Counted from the stretch's first letter, positions 33,439 to 45,617 are shown. The stretch is 64,000 nt of DNA from Balaenoptera acutorostrata (GCF_949987535.1 NC_080064.1:129112708-129176707), one strand, 5' to 3'. The notes: generated by a model not told the origin, from the letters alone. Numbers and translations are program-made.

Positions 33439-34229
33439 ATTTCTGACTCACAAAGCAGTCCAATGACAGTGTTCAATGGATGAGTTAGGGACCCACGCTC
33501 CTTCTACCCTCCTGTTCTGCCATTTTAACCTTGAGCCAGGAGAAGGGGCAAGAGAGAGTGGAGATAGTCTCATGTGACCTGTGAATGACCTGGGTCACTT
33601 CTGCTTCCCTTCTCTTGGTAGGAACTGGTCATGTGAGGCCTAGATGCATGCTTCCCTGGGAAATATATCCTTGGCTGGGTAGCCATTCCTCCAGACAGCT
33701 TTTTCCCATGGAAGAGGACCACTGAACTTTGGTGGGCAGTAAGCCATGTGTGCCCAGGGGTAGAGCTGAGAATGGCATCCTCTCCCCTGCCCAGTGGTTA
33801 CCCTTTTACTCTGTGGGGAGAAGTCCTTATACTTTATTGAGCAACAGGGGAGGAGGGTTCTACTCAGAGGTGATATTAATGTTAATTGAAGCTCCAGGTG
33901 AGCACAGGTGGGGAGAAAAAGACTTTAACCTTTTTTTGATTAGATTTACCCTCTGTTCCAGCTCTGCCAAGTTCCCTAGCCTCTCTCTGGTATGCATTTC
34001 CTCTTTCTCCAATTTCAAAGCCAAGTCACAGATAGATTTGCCAGGGAACTATTCAGGAGCCCCCTCCATGATTCCTTCTCCTGTTTTTTGTTTTGTTTTG
34101 TTTTTCTGAGGCTTTTGGCCAGAGGGTGACTAGGGAGAGAAAGGTAGCTTCTTCTCTTTTTGTGTGTGCTGAGGTGGGGAGGGGTGGGAGGATAGCTCTT
34201 ATAGTTCCAGAGAAGCTCAGGGGATTAAT
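33439..34229. other. Unique sequence, no gene seen
   Basis: The open frame 33729-34109 (plus, 126 codons) has no recognisable domain. No repeat seen. Confidence 0.35.
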
Positions 34230-34480
34230 AAAATCTGACACAGACCAGCGCAGCGCTGATCCGGAAGGCGAGGGCCCGCTTTCCTGTGGAGGTGTCTTCC
34301 CTTGGTGATGTCAGAAGCGGCTGCCGTTGCCTTGGCAAATTCACCCGAGAAGCATTGGGCACAAATGCTGATTTCAGGGCTCTCTTCTTGATGACGAGGA
34401 GCTAAAAATGAATCTCACTATTCCTCAAAATCCAGTGCTCATGCAAATCGTGGGTAAAAACAGCTCAAGGGAGCGGCTAA
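34230..34480. promoter_or_regulatory. Candidate regulatory element: ETS-, CRE-, X-box- and octamer-like sites
   Basis: Non-repetitive, with CpGs kept near 34248-34277. Seen: CCGGAAG at 34261-34267 (ETS core), TGATGTCA at 34306-34313 (one base from a CRE), GTTGCCTTGGCAAA at 34326-34339 (X-box palindrome with one end base off), CTAAAAAT near 34402 and the exact octamer ATGCAAAT at 34441-34448. Dense motifs in unique sequence suggest, but do not prove, an enhancer or promoter. No adjacent exon was found. Confidence 0.28.
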
Positions 34481-34884
34481 TGTTGGAATAATCTGAAGGA
34501 TACTTGGGGGACCAAAAACTCTTTCTTTTCACACAAAACCTTTGTTTCAGAAAAAAGGAAACTGCGGATCTGCCCTCTAACAGTGCTCTTCACTTCCACC
34601 TGCTTCACATGAAAAGTCTCATTGAATCACGTGGTCCATTACCCAGGGGTCCCACCGTAGGACTGCAGGGTTCTGGAAATATGGCAGAGGTGGACAACAT
34701 TACGTGCCAGTGTGGTAGAGAAGGGGGAAACGCCCACTCAAAGCCTAAAAATTCTCAGCTACCCACTTCAACGAATATATTCTTTTTCTTTCCATTTTCT
34801 GAGTGGCTGAGAAGTTTAAATATGCCAGTCACAAGAACTAGTCAATGAAGGTGAGGCAGAATTTCGCGGTGGCCATACAGGGAC

Positions 34885-35092
34885 ATTTGCATCACACTGA
34901 CCCAGTGGCTCTGCCACTTCCTCACTGTGTGATCCGGACCCAATTAGTTGACCTCACTGAGCTTCAGTATCTTTGTCTGTAAAATGATAACAATGGCATT
35001 TCAAGGGCTAAATAACATAACGCATGTCAAGTGCCTAGCACAGTCTCTGGCACATAATAGGTACTCATATAAACGATGGTTATTTCTCCTAC
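34885..35092 (+). repeat. MIR SINE
   Basis: Sense MIR: GCTCTGCCACTTCCTCACTG, TTTGTCTGTAAAATGATAAC and CTCTGGCACATAATAGGTAC. Confidence 0.8.
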
Positions 35093-35754
35093 TTAGACTA
35101 TTTCTTAAAACGTTACCAGTCCAGAGCTGACAATAGCACATATTAAGTCTTTGTACAAATTTTTAAAAAGTGCCTCTGATGGCCGACAGGTTGAAACAAG
35201 GTGCTTCCTCTTCCGGCCTGTGGCAGCCCTGTGCAGGCTCAGAGGTTGATGGTTCGGCCAGAGGATGTAACCTTCACATCTGCATCCAGCAGCCCTGGCT
35301 CCCACGCCCCACCCCCACCCCCTTCTTCCCTGTCTTAGCAAGTTTCCTGGAAAGGATTTTGGAAGGGTCAGGTCTCATAGAAATGTTAAAAAAATTCAAA
35401 ATAAATAAGAGCTAGAGGGGCTTGAAGTTCTGACTAGTATAACCACAGGAAATCAGGTGTGAGTTCAGTGATACTGGTCTGATCTCTGCTCTCGCCAGGA
35501 GTCAGCTCTCTGCCCACTCACAATGACCCTTCTGTCTGTTACGAGTTGCTTGGTTTTCTTTCTTCCTCCTTGTTGTTATTTTTATTGTTATTTTAACAGA
35601 TGGTTTGTTGTAAGCTGGTCCTGGAGGAGGTGTGACCTTCTTGTGGGTGCTACAGGATTTAGGAGCATTTCATGTTGGCTTTGAAGCCCCTGCTCAGTGC
35701 CAGCTGTTTTCTTTTAAGCTATGTTCTCCACTGATGTGCAACCGTGATGGGCAT
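35093..35754. other. Unique sequence, no gene seen
   Basis: No exon or repeat family recognised. Small open frames overlap on both strands. Confidence 0.4.
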
Positions 35755-35900
35755 TAGAGTCAGTCACTCACTACGTGTTTGCAGAGCATCTATCATACAC
35801 AACAGCCTGGGATGAGGTCAGGGATACCACATATAGGACGTAGTCCCTGTTTTCAAGTTGCTTGCATTCTGGTGGGGGAAGCAGAAAGAAACCAAGTGTC
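35755..35900 (-). repeat. L2-like 3' end fragment
   Basis: GTCCCTGTTTTCAAGTTGCT and TTGCATTCTGGTGGGGGAAG in the order of a reversed L2 tail. Confidence 0.5.
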
Positions 35901-36149
35901 CATGGTCTTGTATATTGATATGTCTTGTAATCTTGAATGCTGGACATCTTATATGAGAAGTTATAAAAGCTCTGGATGATGTTAACTTTCTCTAGAGAGA
36001 ATCTGTTTTTACTTTGGCAGCCTGTTACACTGGGGGCATATCACCTTAATCATGTTTGGGATTGAGATGATTCAGAGCTGTGTTTCAGTTTTGTGAGGAC
36101 TGTTCATTTCATATTCACATTTACTTCTTGGAGATAGCCCTTCAAGGGT

Positions 36150-36659
36150 GGGTTGGCAGAATAATGCCCCTCCCCACAGAAGGTGTCCACTTCCTAGTGC
36201 CTGGAACTGGTGAATATATGCGATTACATGACAAGGGGTAATGAAAGTTGCAGATGGAATTAAAATTGCTAATCAGTTGACCTTAAAACAGGGTGACTAT
36301 CCTCGATTTTCTGGGTGGTCCCAATGTAGTCACAAGGGTCCTTCAAAGTGGAAGAGGGAGGCAGAAGAGGAGGTCAAAGTGATATTTGATGAGAAGTACT
36401 TGACCTGCTATTGCTGGCATTGAAGATGGAGGAAAGGGCCACAAGCCAAGGAATAAGAGCAGCTTCTAGAAACTGGAAAAAGGAAGGACACAGATTCTCT
36501 CCTAGAGTCTCCAGAAGGAATGCAGCCCTGCTGACACCTTGATTTGAGCCTAGTAAGACCCACGTCAGACTTCTAGCCTACAGAACTATCAGATAATAAA
36601 TTTGTTGTTTTAAGCCATTATATTTGTGGTAATTTGTTGCAATAGGAAACTAATACAAA
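36150..36659 (+). mobile_element. MaLR LTR (MLT1-like)
   Basis: About 510 bp with GCAGAATAATGCCCC at the start, CACAAGGGTCCTTCAAAGTG, AGCAGCTTCTAGAAACTGG, GCAGCCCTGCTGACACCTTG, an AATAAA signal in CAGATAATAAATTTGTTGTT, and the end AGGAAACTAATAC. Solitary LTR. Exact subfamily not determined. Confidence 0.8.
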
Positions 36660-37061
36660 GGGTCCCAGCTAACGTCTTGAGTGTTTCCCAGAGCATCTTT
36701 TTGGTGGGTCCTGAACTCCACATTTTGACTCCATAGCACTGTGAGGCTGCTAAAATCTTTACCTTGTGTATCAGCCCCTTGCGCAATGGTTTCTGTGTAT
36801 TGCTTACAAATCAGCAGCTCCCTGGAGAGCGAGAGGTCCAGAATTCAGAATCACTTCTCTGCACTTCTTTTCTCTTAAGGATCTGCTCCCCTAGACTTGG
36901 GCTGCTTTGGTAGCACTGAACTTGAATTTATGTCTCCCTAGCCTTGTAATACAGGTCAGCTTCTTAGCATTTGGCCCCATGCTGCTTACAGATCAGCAGA
37001 TATATATGGCAATAAACAAATGGTAGCTACTGTGTTGCTGTTATCATGAACTGAGTTTAGG
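36660..37061. other. Unique sequence, no gene seen
   Basis: No exon or repeat recognised. Confidence 0.4.
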
Positions 37062-37215
37062 AAACTTGGGTGCTGGTCTCAGCTCAGTCTCATGGCCTTG
37101 GGCATGTCATTGCCCTTCTCTGGCTCTCTTTTCCTTCCTCTGTATAATGAGGGTTTCAGATAAGATGATCTCTAGGTTCTTTACCACCTCTTGCTGTTTC
37201 TAATTCTGGAGTCAC
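37062..37215 (+). repeat. MIR fragment
   Basis: CCTTGGGCATGTCATTGCCC, TTCCTTCCTCTGTATAATGA and GATGATCTCTAGGTTCTTT. Confidence 0.65.
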
Positions 37216-37499
37216 CTCTGTGTGTGGAAGAAGCACCGTGCTGTTTGCTTTTGTAGGGGTCAAAGAGGTGGAAACTTTGCCCAGAAGGTGTTTCCAGTGT
37301 CATCATCACACTGGTCAAATAAGGTCTACTTATATAGAAAAAAAATTAGAGAACTGAGTATCGTATTATCAAACGACAAGACAATTCGGAGAGACAAAGA
37401 ACAAAGATTTCAATGTGGATCAAATGAAATGACATGGCCCAATGTTATGAGCTCTTGTCTCTAGAAAAATAACCACCTTAAGCCTCAGTACTTTCTTGT

Positions 37500-37810
37500 C
37501 AGCATAGTTTGGTTAATTGATCCATGATTAATCAGAAAGGTTAATTGAATTCATAGAACTTAATGAACTAATGTCATGATGGATTTAGGATCCCAATGGA
37601 GTTGCAAGCTATCTAACTTGGTTATTTGCACAAACGGTGATTTAGACCTGACAACTGAGTTTTTTGTAAGCAGTGTGGCAATTAAATGTATGGCAGTGGT
37701 GTCCAGATTAAATAGGATGGAATTAGGTGGTATTCTGCAGCCTCTGCAATTTAATTTGTTTTCTGGGAAGGGAGTCAAGAAAAAAACAATAAAACCTCTT
37801 GGTTATATAA
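37500..37810. other. Unique AT-rich block with repeated homeodomain-like motif
   Basis: GGTTAATTGA occurs exactly at 37511-37520 and 37539-37548, with the palindrome GATTAATC at 37526-37533 between them, in non-repetitive sequence. Such TTAAT cores are bound by homeodomain and HNF1-type factors. That is family knowledge, and function here is untested. Open frames on both strands (37560-37881) lack domains. Confidence 0.3.
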
Positions 37811-37964
37811 GCATTGGACCAAAGCTGGGGCTCCCCTGGGAGTTCTTGCTTTTATTCATCTTTGCCTCCCCAGTGCCCTAGCATAGTGCCTGGTACATGG
37901 TCAATGATAAACTACCTACCTAGGTAACTAAATGAATAAATAAATGATTCCCTCCATCCATCTG

Positions 37965-38620
37965 TGTAATAGATGTTCAATAAACTACCCTGCACTAGGC
38001 CCTGTGGAAGGTACTGGGAAATTAGCCACAGTCCTTATCCTGGGAAGGCACCCAGCCTACTCAGGGTGGCTTTCCCCCAACAAGCAATTACACACAGTTT
38101 GATGTAGTAACAGATTAGTGAAAAGACTGAGAAGGGATGGGAGACTCTATCCCAGGGACAGAATAAAGGATCTGAGGGAGTTTGGCAGGATTACCCAGGG
38201 GAAGTGACATTTGAGCTGGGTCTTCAAATATGAATAGACATTTTCCAGGCAGAAGATGGGGAAGGCCACATTCCGCAGAGACGGGTGGTGTGTGTGGAGG
38301 ATGGAGGGGTGAAAGCAGAGAGCCTTTGATGAATGGCCTGTGGCTTCATGTGGCCGGAGCCTGTGGAAGGGAGAGGGAGATGGGACTGGAAGGGTGTGTT
38401 GGAATAAGGTTGGGAAGAGTCTAGAATGCCAATTTAGGGAGCCTTGACCCTATGTGGGCCTAACAGGGAGTCTTTGAAGGACTTTCAGAATATGAGTGAC
38501 ATGGTCAGATTTATAATTTAGGAAGGAATTCTTGGAAGTGGATGGCGGACAGGTGGAGGAGAGAGGGACTCATGGCAGAGACGCTGGTTAGCAGTGGGTG
38601 GCGATAGGCATGGGGAGAGG
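37965..38620 (-). repeat. L2-like LINE remnant
   Basis: Reversed order of L2-like blocks: ACTAGGCCCTGTGGAAGGTA, GGGGAAGTGACATTTGAGCT, CATTTTCCAGGCAGAAGATG and ATATGAGTGACATGGTCAGA. The longest L2-like stretch in the window. An open frame at 38230-38424 inside it is noise. Confidence 0.6.
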
Positions 38621-38689
38621 GCAGCAGGGAAGGAGGCCACAGGTTGGGGATAGGAGGGCAAAAGTGCTGGTCAAGTTCATGTCTCTGGG

Positions 38690-38848
38690 CATCTTCATTT
38701 TCTTTTATCTGTAAAATAGGAGCAATAATTTCTATTTCATAGGGTTATTTTGACGTTTCGATGAGAAATTGCATGCAAGCTCTGCAGTATATATTGCTTG
38801 GCACATAATAAGCACTTAGTCGATATTAGTTGTTTATTATTTACCTGG
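38690..38848 (+). repeat. MIR fragment
   Basis: TTTTCTTTTATCTGTAAAAT, TTTCATAGGGTTATTTTGAC and GCTTGGCACATAATAAGCAC. Confidence 0.75.
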
Positions 38849-39529
38849 GGAGAGATGACAAGAGCCCTGGCTAAGGAGAGACGTAGGATGAAAATGAGAG
38901 ACATTTAGGAGGTAGGCTAGAATTCTGAGTCCTGTTGGCTTGCCCTAGAGTGGAAAGGCAGTCTTATGCTGACTCTTGTTGCAGCAGTCTGATCTGCTGG
39001 CCTCATTATAAAACCACAGATGAGGCCCTGGAGCGTTTGACCGTGGCTATTCTGGACTCTCAGGCAGAGCCAGCAAAACTAAGAGTTAGTTGCCAGCAAG
39101 AGAAGCCCTTCTCTGGTTGAAGGCAGATGCACTTGATTATCTGCTTTATTGCTCTGGTCCCTGAGGGAAACCAGGCACGTCCTGCCTCTGGCCCGTAGTG
39201 CATGATGTTCAGCTTCGTGTTTCTGAGCAGCAGAGTCTGGGAGCCCTCAGTGTAGAGCAGCAGACGCAGTCAGCATCAGGGAGGAGGCCCAGACATGGAG
39301 AGCAGCTTTGGGGAACCCCAAGTGGGTGCTACTTACAGGGAGAGATTAAGGGTACTGGGAAGAACCCCTGCCCACTATTCTTCTCTTGGTCTGAAGCCCC
39401 ACCATTAGGAACTCAATTGCTTGGTTTTAAAGGCTTTTTATCTCCAACTGAACACAAATATTCCAAGGAAAAGTAGTACCATTCAGGGAAGGGATAATAG
39501 TCATACCAGAAAACAGTAATAATAATGGT
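38849..39529. other. Unique sequence, no gene seen
   Basis: The plus-strand frames 38935-39120 and 39198-39476 have no domain. No repeat recognised. Confidence 0.35.
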
Positions 39530-39695
39530 AACAGCCAATATTTATAGAGAACTGTTTAGTGCCAGGCACTGTGATAGGTACCTTTTACTCAGTGCCTTAT
39601 TTAATTGTTCTGATAGTCCTATTAAGTGAATGTTATTACATATGAGTACATGGAAGCTCAGAGAAGTTAAGAAACTTGATTAAAAACACACAGCA
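39530..39695 (-). repeat. MIR fragment
   Basis: TTTAGTGCCAGGCACTGTGA, then AGTACATGGAAGCTCAGAGA and AGTTAAGAAACTTGATTAAA. Confidence 0.7.
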
Positions 39696-40559
39696 TACAT
39701 CTTTGAAAGCACTATGACAGAGAGAGAGAGAACAAGGGCGAGAGTGAGGGGAGGTGGATGTTGGGTATGGGATTTGGTAGGTGTCTCCGGAGGGGAGAGA
39801 AGAGGAGGAATGAAAGGGTAGAGAAGAAGCTAAATTTTGGCCAGGGTGGGCGGTGTTTATCTCTCAATCATTGAATTCATTCATCTGCCTTTTGTCCCTG
39901 GTTCTCTCAGCTCTTATCTTTGTTTGGAGGCTCAGAGATGGTCACGGGACTCCTAAGACAGGTTGGGTTAGAGTTAAGGACTCCAGATAGGACTGCCTAA
40001 GAGGTTCAGCTTTATCCAAGTTTATTCAGCCATGGTCAGAGCGAGCAAAATAGACCCCCTTATGACCAAGACTGGGGACTAACAGCCTTTGCATTCCCCA
40101 TGCAAGGCTCCAAGTATGGTACACAGTAGGCACTCAGTAGATGCTCACTGAAAGCATGTTGCCTAAAGAGTCCCCACTGGAACTCGAGCTTGCTCTCCTC
40201 AGAGCTCTGCAGATCCCTCTGGCTGCTATCCCTGTTTCTAGTGATAAAGGAATTATAAGCCTCTGCTTATGAATTCAGGAGGGACCAGATGAGGATCAAA
40301 TGCAATTAAGCTTCATTGTTTGTTAATGATTGCTTACCCAGCTCATCTGGACCATTTAAAATTTTAATTCTAAATTCTAAGTTTCTAATCAGGAAGTGGA
40401 CAGAGAGGATATAGATGAAAAAAGAATATGGCCTGATTTTCAGGGTCATGGTGATACAGGATTAGAATGGTTTGATGGTCTCCTAGGAGTGTATCATCCA
40501 GTGAGCAGTCAGTGCAAAACATAAGGTAACACAGGCGGTTCCAAAATGGGAGAGGAGAA
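39696..40559. other. Unique sequence, no gene seen
   Basis: Short (GA)n run at 39718-39730. A MIR/L2-like tail (GTACACAGTAGGCACTCAGT) near 40119-40138. Confidence 0.4.
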
Positions 40560-40690
40560 AGCCCTGGAAATTAGGAGGTCTTGGTTTTGCCATTAACTGT
40601 ATGACCTTGGACATCATATTCCTTCTTTGGGCCTTGATTTGCTCATCTGTAAATTGGGATGTTGGGTTAGATGAGTGGTTCCTTAGCTGC
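40560..40690 (+). repeat. MIR fragment
   Basis: GACCTTGGACATCATATTCC, GCTCATCTGTAAATTGGGAT and GTTAGATGAGTGGTTCC. Confidence 0.65.
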
Positions 40691-41639
40691 ATTGAAAAGA
40701 TATGAAGAGTTCTCATTCTCCAGCAAGCCTAGCTAGTTAGGGATGCTTTGAGGACTTGAGAAACTGGAGAATGTTTGGTATGAGGCATTGGGTAGAAAGA
40801 AGTGGCTTCTAATCAGTAAATTATTTGATGTGGGATGATTGCCTGCATCTATTCCACTTTCCAGTGACCTGAATCCACAACAACTTGCACATTTTCGGAG
40901 GAGCCCTGGGACAGAGGAACACTTGGCTGAGCTCCCAGTATAGATACTCTTGAAGAGTCAGATTGTGGACTCTTCTGGAATTAGGTTTCTAAAGGGTCTG
41001 AAAACAAGTTTAAGTTTGGAAATATTATGAACAACACATGACCCTAGTTTTAAGTTTGAGGACTGTTACTTAGCGCCATGTTCTTGCAAAGATGCTTTGA
41101 ATTAAGAGAAATATTTAAGGGAAACTATAAATAAATTTTGTGGACATGTCGGGCTTTTTGAAGGTTTTTACCTTCAGGTTTCTTAAGAGATGGTACTTGA
41201 AAGTGAGGCATATGCACATTGTTAGGGACTGGGAGAAAATTGACTGTGTACAGTGGTTTTGTCAAGATATATAAATCATGGGTGAGTTTTCAATTTTCTT
41301 TATTTTCCAAACTTTATATCATAGGGTATATTGTTTAATAATTAAAAAAAATTGAGAACTGTTTGCTGGAAAATGAGCCCTAAAATACCAGTGAGTGTAT
41401 TTGCAGTCTTTACCCCACCTCTTGAACCTGTTCCATTCTGGCTTCTGCTCTCCCCACCGCACTGAAACTGAGTCACCAGTGCTCTGCAGAACAAAGGGCA
41501 CTTTTTAGCCTCTGCAATCTTTAACCGTGTGGACCATTTTCTTTCTGAAATTCTCTTTCCCTTTGACTTCTAAGGTGTCGCTCTTTCCTGGGTCCTTCCT
41601 AAGCTTACCTCCTTCATTGACACCTCTACACTTGCCCAC
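40691..41639. other. Unique sequence, no gene seen
   Basis: AT-rich, no exon or repeat recognised. The open frame 41319-41501 (minus) has no domain. Confidence 0.4.
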
Positions 41640-42290
41640 TTAAATGTCAATGTTTCTCTGCTTACTCCATACCTTGATGGTGTGTGACCTCATTTAGAGC
41701 CAATTTCAACTTCCACTGATGGGTATGAATTATCTCCAGCCAGACTTTCCTCTGATGTTCTGATACCACTGAGCTCTACTGGATAGCTCTACTAAAATGT
41801 ACAGAAGAGTCAGACATTCAATATATTAAATCCCTGGCCAAACATGCACTTTCTCCTACGTTTCTTCTCCCCTTAAGTGGCATCTTAGACCTCCCCTTAG
41901 TTGTCATCTTCAAGGATGGCTCTTTTTACTTACTTGTACTTCCTTCTATAGTCTTTCTCTCTAACCCCTCCTGTATCCATTACTACATCTCCATCCTCAC
42001 TGATGTGGCCTTAGATTAGTTTTTCATTGCTTCTTACTTGGGTCACTATAAGCGTTCTTCTTGCCATCAGTGTTTTCTGTTCTCCAGTACAGCATCATAC
42101 TGCTGATTGAGTCATGTTTTTAACTTCAGTTTCCAAATTGATCATGTAATTTTCTGGATGAAAACCCTCTAGTGGATTTTTCTGGATGTGCTCTTTAGTA
42201 AAGCCATTCAAGGTTTGGCTTTTGCTTACCCCTGTAGTCTCATTTCTCTTCACTTGGCCACATACATCCTTTGCTCTCACAATACTACCT
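41640..42290 (+). repeat. L2-like LINE remnant
   Basis: Sense orientation with TGATCATGTAATTTTCTGGA, AAAACCCTCTAGTGGATTTT and ACTTGGCCACATACATCCTT, matching the usual order near the L2 3' end. Diverged. Confidence 0.55.
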
Positions 42291-42529
42291 AGCCAAGACC
42301 ACAGCTTCCAGTGATATTTTTTTGCTTTTTGTTTTGGTCCTGTCTTTGAGCTTTCCCAGATCTGCTTGAGGTCACCATATTTAAAATCCTAATATTTTAA
42401 GGATAGCAAACTTATGCCATTTATATTTAATGAAACTTGCGTTTTCTTCAGGGAAATGCCCATATAAATTAATCACAAAATGAATGGGAATATACAGACA
42501 AAAAATGGGAAAATATATTTATCTTATAA

Positions 42530-42617
42530 CTGGAAATTTGTACCTTTTGACTTTCATCTAATTCCTCCTCCCCCTACCTCTGGTAACCACAGGTCTGATC
42601 TCTTTTTCTATGAGTTT
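42530..42617 (-). repeat. Short L1 3' UTR fragment
   Basis: ACTGGAAATTTGTACCTTTT, then CTCTGGTAACCACAGGTCTG and TCTTTTTCTATGAGTTTG, similar to old L1 3' UTR text in reverse. It abuts the next L1 piece, which probably inserted into it. Confidence 0.55.
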
Positions 42618-43129
42618 GTTTGTTTGTTTGTTTGTTTTTGAAGTATAATTGACCTGTAATACTATGTTAATTCCTATTATACAATATAGTGATTTGATAT
42701 TTCTATATATTTCAAAATGATCACCATGATAAGTCTAGTTATGATATGTCACCAGACAAAGTTATTACATAGTTATTGATGATACTCCCCACACTGTATG
42801 TTTCATATCCATGATTCATTTATTTTGCAATTGGAAGTTTGTACCTCTTATCTCCCTCACCTTTTTTTCCCTCCTTCTACTCCCCTCCCCTCTGGCAGCC
42901 ACCTGTTTTTTCTCTGTATCTACAACTCTTTTCCTGTTTTGGTATGTTTATTCATTTCTTTTGTTTTTTAAATTCCACATATAAGTGAAATCATATGGTA
43001 TTTGTCTTTCTCTGTTTGACTGATTTCACTTAGCATAATACCCTCTAAGTCTGTCCATGTTGTTGCAAATGGAAAGATTTCATTTTTTATGGCTGAGTAA
43101 TATTCCATTGTGTATATGTATGTGTTTGC

Positions 43130-43191
<62 letters not shown>

Positions 43192-43325
43192 TCATTCATC
43201 ATTTATTAATCCATTCATCTCATTTATCTATTGATGGGCACTTGGATTGCTTCCATATCTTGGTGGTTGTAAATAATGCTGCAGTGGACATGCAATCTAC
43301 TTTTCAAGTAGATTGTTCAAATACT
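42618..43325 (-). mobile_element. 5'-truncated older L1 with internal (TA)n
   Basis: Minus-oriented L1 3' end with TGAAGTATAATTGACCTGTA, CCCCTCTGGCAGCCACCTG and the ORF2 end encoding [18 protein letters not shown] (frame 43195-42968). A (GTTT)n run lies at the left end and a (TA)n expansion at about 43130-43182. Confidence 0.85.
43130..43182. repeat. (TA)n microsatellite
   Basis: About 50 bp of alternating TA/CA inside the L1, at the place where other copies read TGTATATATGTACC. It seems to have grown from L1 sequence. Confidence 0.95.
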
Positions 43326-43789
43326 CTAATATGGCTTCATATCATCATTAGAATTAATGTAATGACTTATTTCTGGAAAAATAACAAATAGTTATCACCC
43401 TGCCCTCATAGTTGAGGGGATGGGTGGATATAAAAATCTAAAAGTTTTCTGACTTGATTTGTAAATGATTTTGACATAGGACAGTGCTTTTGAAGGTTAA
43501 ACAGTGAGAATAAATTTTGGCCCAAACAAAATTAGGATGAACACTTCATTGTCATTATTGATCTCATCAGTGGGGAAAGAGGTCATTAAGGATTCAACAT
43601 AGTTTTATCTCCCTGGTCACTTAGTGTTAATGTTCAATCAGAATCATTGGATAAAGTAGTCTTGTGCTGAAATAAAAGTAACGAGCAAATGTGTGGATGT
43701 GTTTTTGTTTTATTTTTGTTTTTGTTTTTAATGGTGATATCCAGTTACTATACTAGGTCAATTGCTGCGATTACTTTTATTAGTTGTTG
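43326..43789. other. Unique sequence, no gene seen
   Basis: No exon or repeat recognised. T-rich at 43700-43730. Confidence 0.4.
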
Positions 43790-43955
43790 TTGTACGTTCT
43801 TAGGCAAATTCCTTAACTTCTTTGAGCCTTAGTTCCTTCATCTGTAAAAGGAAAATAATCCTGGCAATCATACGCCAATCACAGACCCACTGGAGGTATA
43901 AATGAGTTTATATATAGAAAGTGCCTAGCATGTGGTAGGTCCTCACTCAGTCCAG
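43790..43955 (+). repeat. MIR SINE fragment
   Basis: GGCAAATTCCTTAACTTCTT, TTCCTTCATCTGTAAAAGGA and GTGCCTAGCATGTGGTAGGT. Confidence 0.75.
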
Positions 43956-44774
43956 CTCCCACTGACGCAAACATGCGGACACATGTACAAAACACATGGG
44001 CTCAGACATGGAAGGAAAAACATGGCTTTCATTTAGACAGGAAAATTGTCCAACAAGTCCTAGAGAAATGAAGCCATACTGAAAAAAAAGAATGGCTAAG
44101 GCAGGCAAGTAGACTTTTTCATAGAAACCAGTTAAGGCAAGACTCACCATTTTTGCGGATCATTAATGTGTTTCATTTTATGTGCTTGTTGGTTGCTGGC
44201 CAGCCTTGACATCTTATAAGAGTTTGGATTAAAATTTCTAATTGTTTCTTCCAATTACTCATTTCCTCCTAACCTGGCACTATTTTCAGGAAGAACTGGT
44301 AACGATCTTTTGTGAACTTATTTTTTGGAATCATGTCTATAAAGCTACAGTTTAAAGCATTTTTATTTCATGGTGGGTGAGGCAAGGTTATTTCGTTTTG
44401 AAGGGGAAAGGGGGTGGGTAGGGAATGGGCTGAAGCAAGGAGATCAGAACAAGGAAAGAGAGGATAAAATTAGTTACAAATATCTGACATCACTTTCTAA
44501 ATTAAGCTATGACATTTGGACTCTTTCTTAGATATTCAGATTTCCTCTGAAATCTTAGATTGCTTTTCTGGGGTGAGGTCCCCGAGGTTCCCCAGCAGGC
44601 TCTGTCTAGACTAGCTGACAAGGTGGATCAATGTTTGCCAGCTTGAGGCTTTTCTGGGACAGCTCTGAGGTTTGGTGGGGGCTTAGAGCCAAATTAGGGT
44701 GTCGTCAGGGAGCGGGGCCAATCACACTGGGAAGGCCCTTAGATGCTCTTTTCCAGAGCACATCTGGGCTGGAG
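43956..44774. other. Unique sequence, no gene seen
   Basis: No exon or repeat recognised. Open frame 43947-44150 (minus) has no domain. Confidence 0.4.
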
Positions 44775-44995
44775 TGGGAATACCATCTAAGTGCCAATGT
44801 GTAAGTCCCATGTCTGATTAGTAAAACGACTTCAGGGAAGTCACTTAACCTTTTTTTTTTTTTTTCTTCTCATTTTCTACACCTGAAATGTAGGAATGAT
44901 GCTATCTGCCCCACAGGATTGTTTTGAGGCTCGAATGATATAACTTATATGAAGATACTTGGAGAATGAGGAAGCACAGTATAAGTGCAAAACAC
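44775..44995 (+). repeat. MIR SINE fragment
   Basis: CAGGGAAGTCACTTAACC, a T-run, TTCTACACCTGAAATGTAGG and CCCACAGGATTGTTTTGAGG. Confidence 0.7.
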
Positions 44996-45109
44996 TTCAG
45001 GCTAAAAGTGACATCCTGGTCTGCCTGAAGGAGAAAAATAGGGCTGAAAATGTCACCAAAAGGGCAAGAGTGACAAGTGGAGAGGTGTGGTAAGCAGAGA
45101 GGCAATATT

Positions 45110-45325
45110 GGGTGCCGGCTGAGAACGCAGATCTGGGCTTGAATCGTGATCATATATTGCATGTGTAACATGGGCATGTTATTTAACCTCTCTTAGTCTG
45201 TTTCATCAATTGTAAAATGGGAATTATAAAATATTTCCCACATGGGTTGTTGTGAGAATGAAACAAAAATTGCATGTAATGTGCTTGCCACCTTGTAAGC
45301 CCTTAGTGATTATTAGTAATATGTA
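45110..45325 (+). repeat. MIR SINE
   Basis: GGGCTTGAATCGTGATC, TTATTTAACCTCTCTTAGTC, CATCAATTGTAAAATGGGAA and GGGTTGTTGTGAGAATGAAA. A good copy lying just after another MIR. Confidence 0.8.
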
Positions 45326-45617
45326 AATAGGCCTGGCAGCTCTATCAGCTTTGTGCTATGGGATGACTACATTGTATGTGAGACTTGGATCCTTTTTTCT
45401 ATAAGATCTTCCTCATGTTCTTTATGCCCTAAATGGTGGAGGTAGAATGGGGAAAACACAGAAACTGTGACAATTTCCTAATTTGTCATAATGTGGGTGT
45501 TATCTTGCCTGTAATGCAGAAGTCTCAAGGGTTTTAGTCCTTTCAGAAGGGGGTTTGGTCATATTGATTGAATTTTTTTTAGGGTGGCCTTATCTGTGAG
45601 GTAGTCTAAGAACAATT

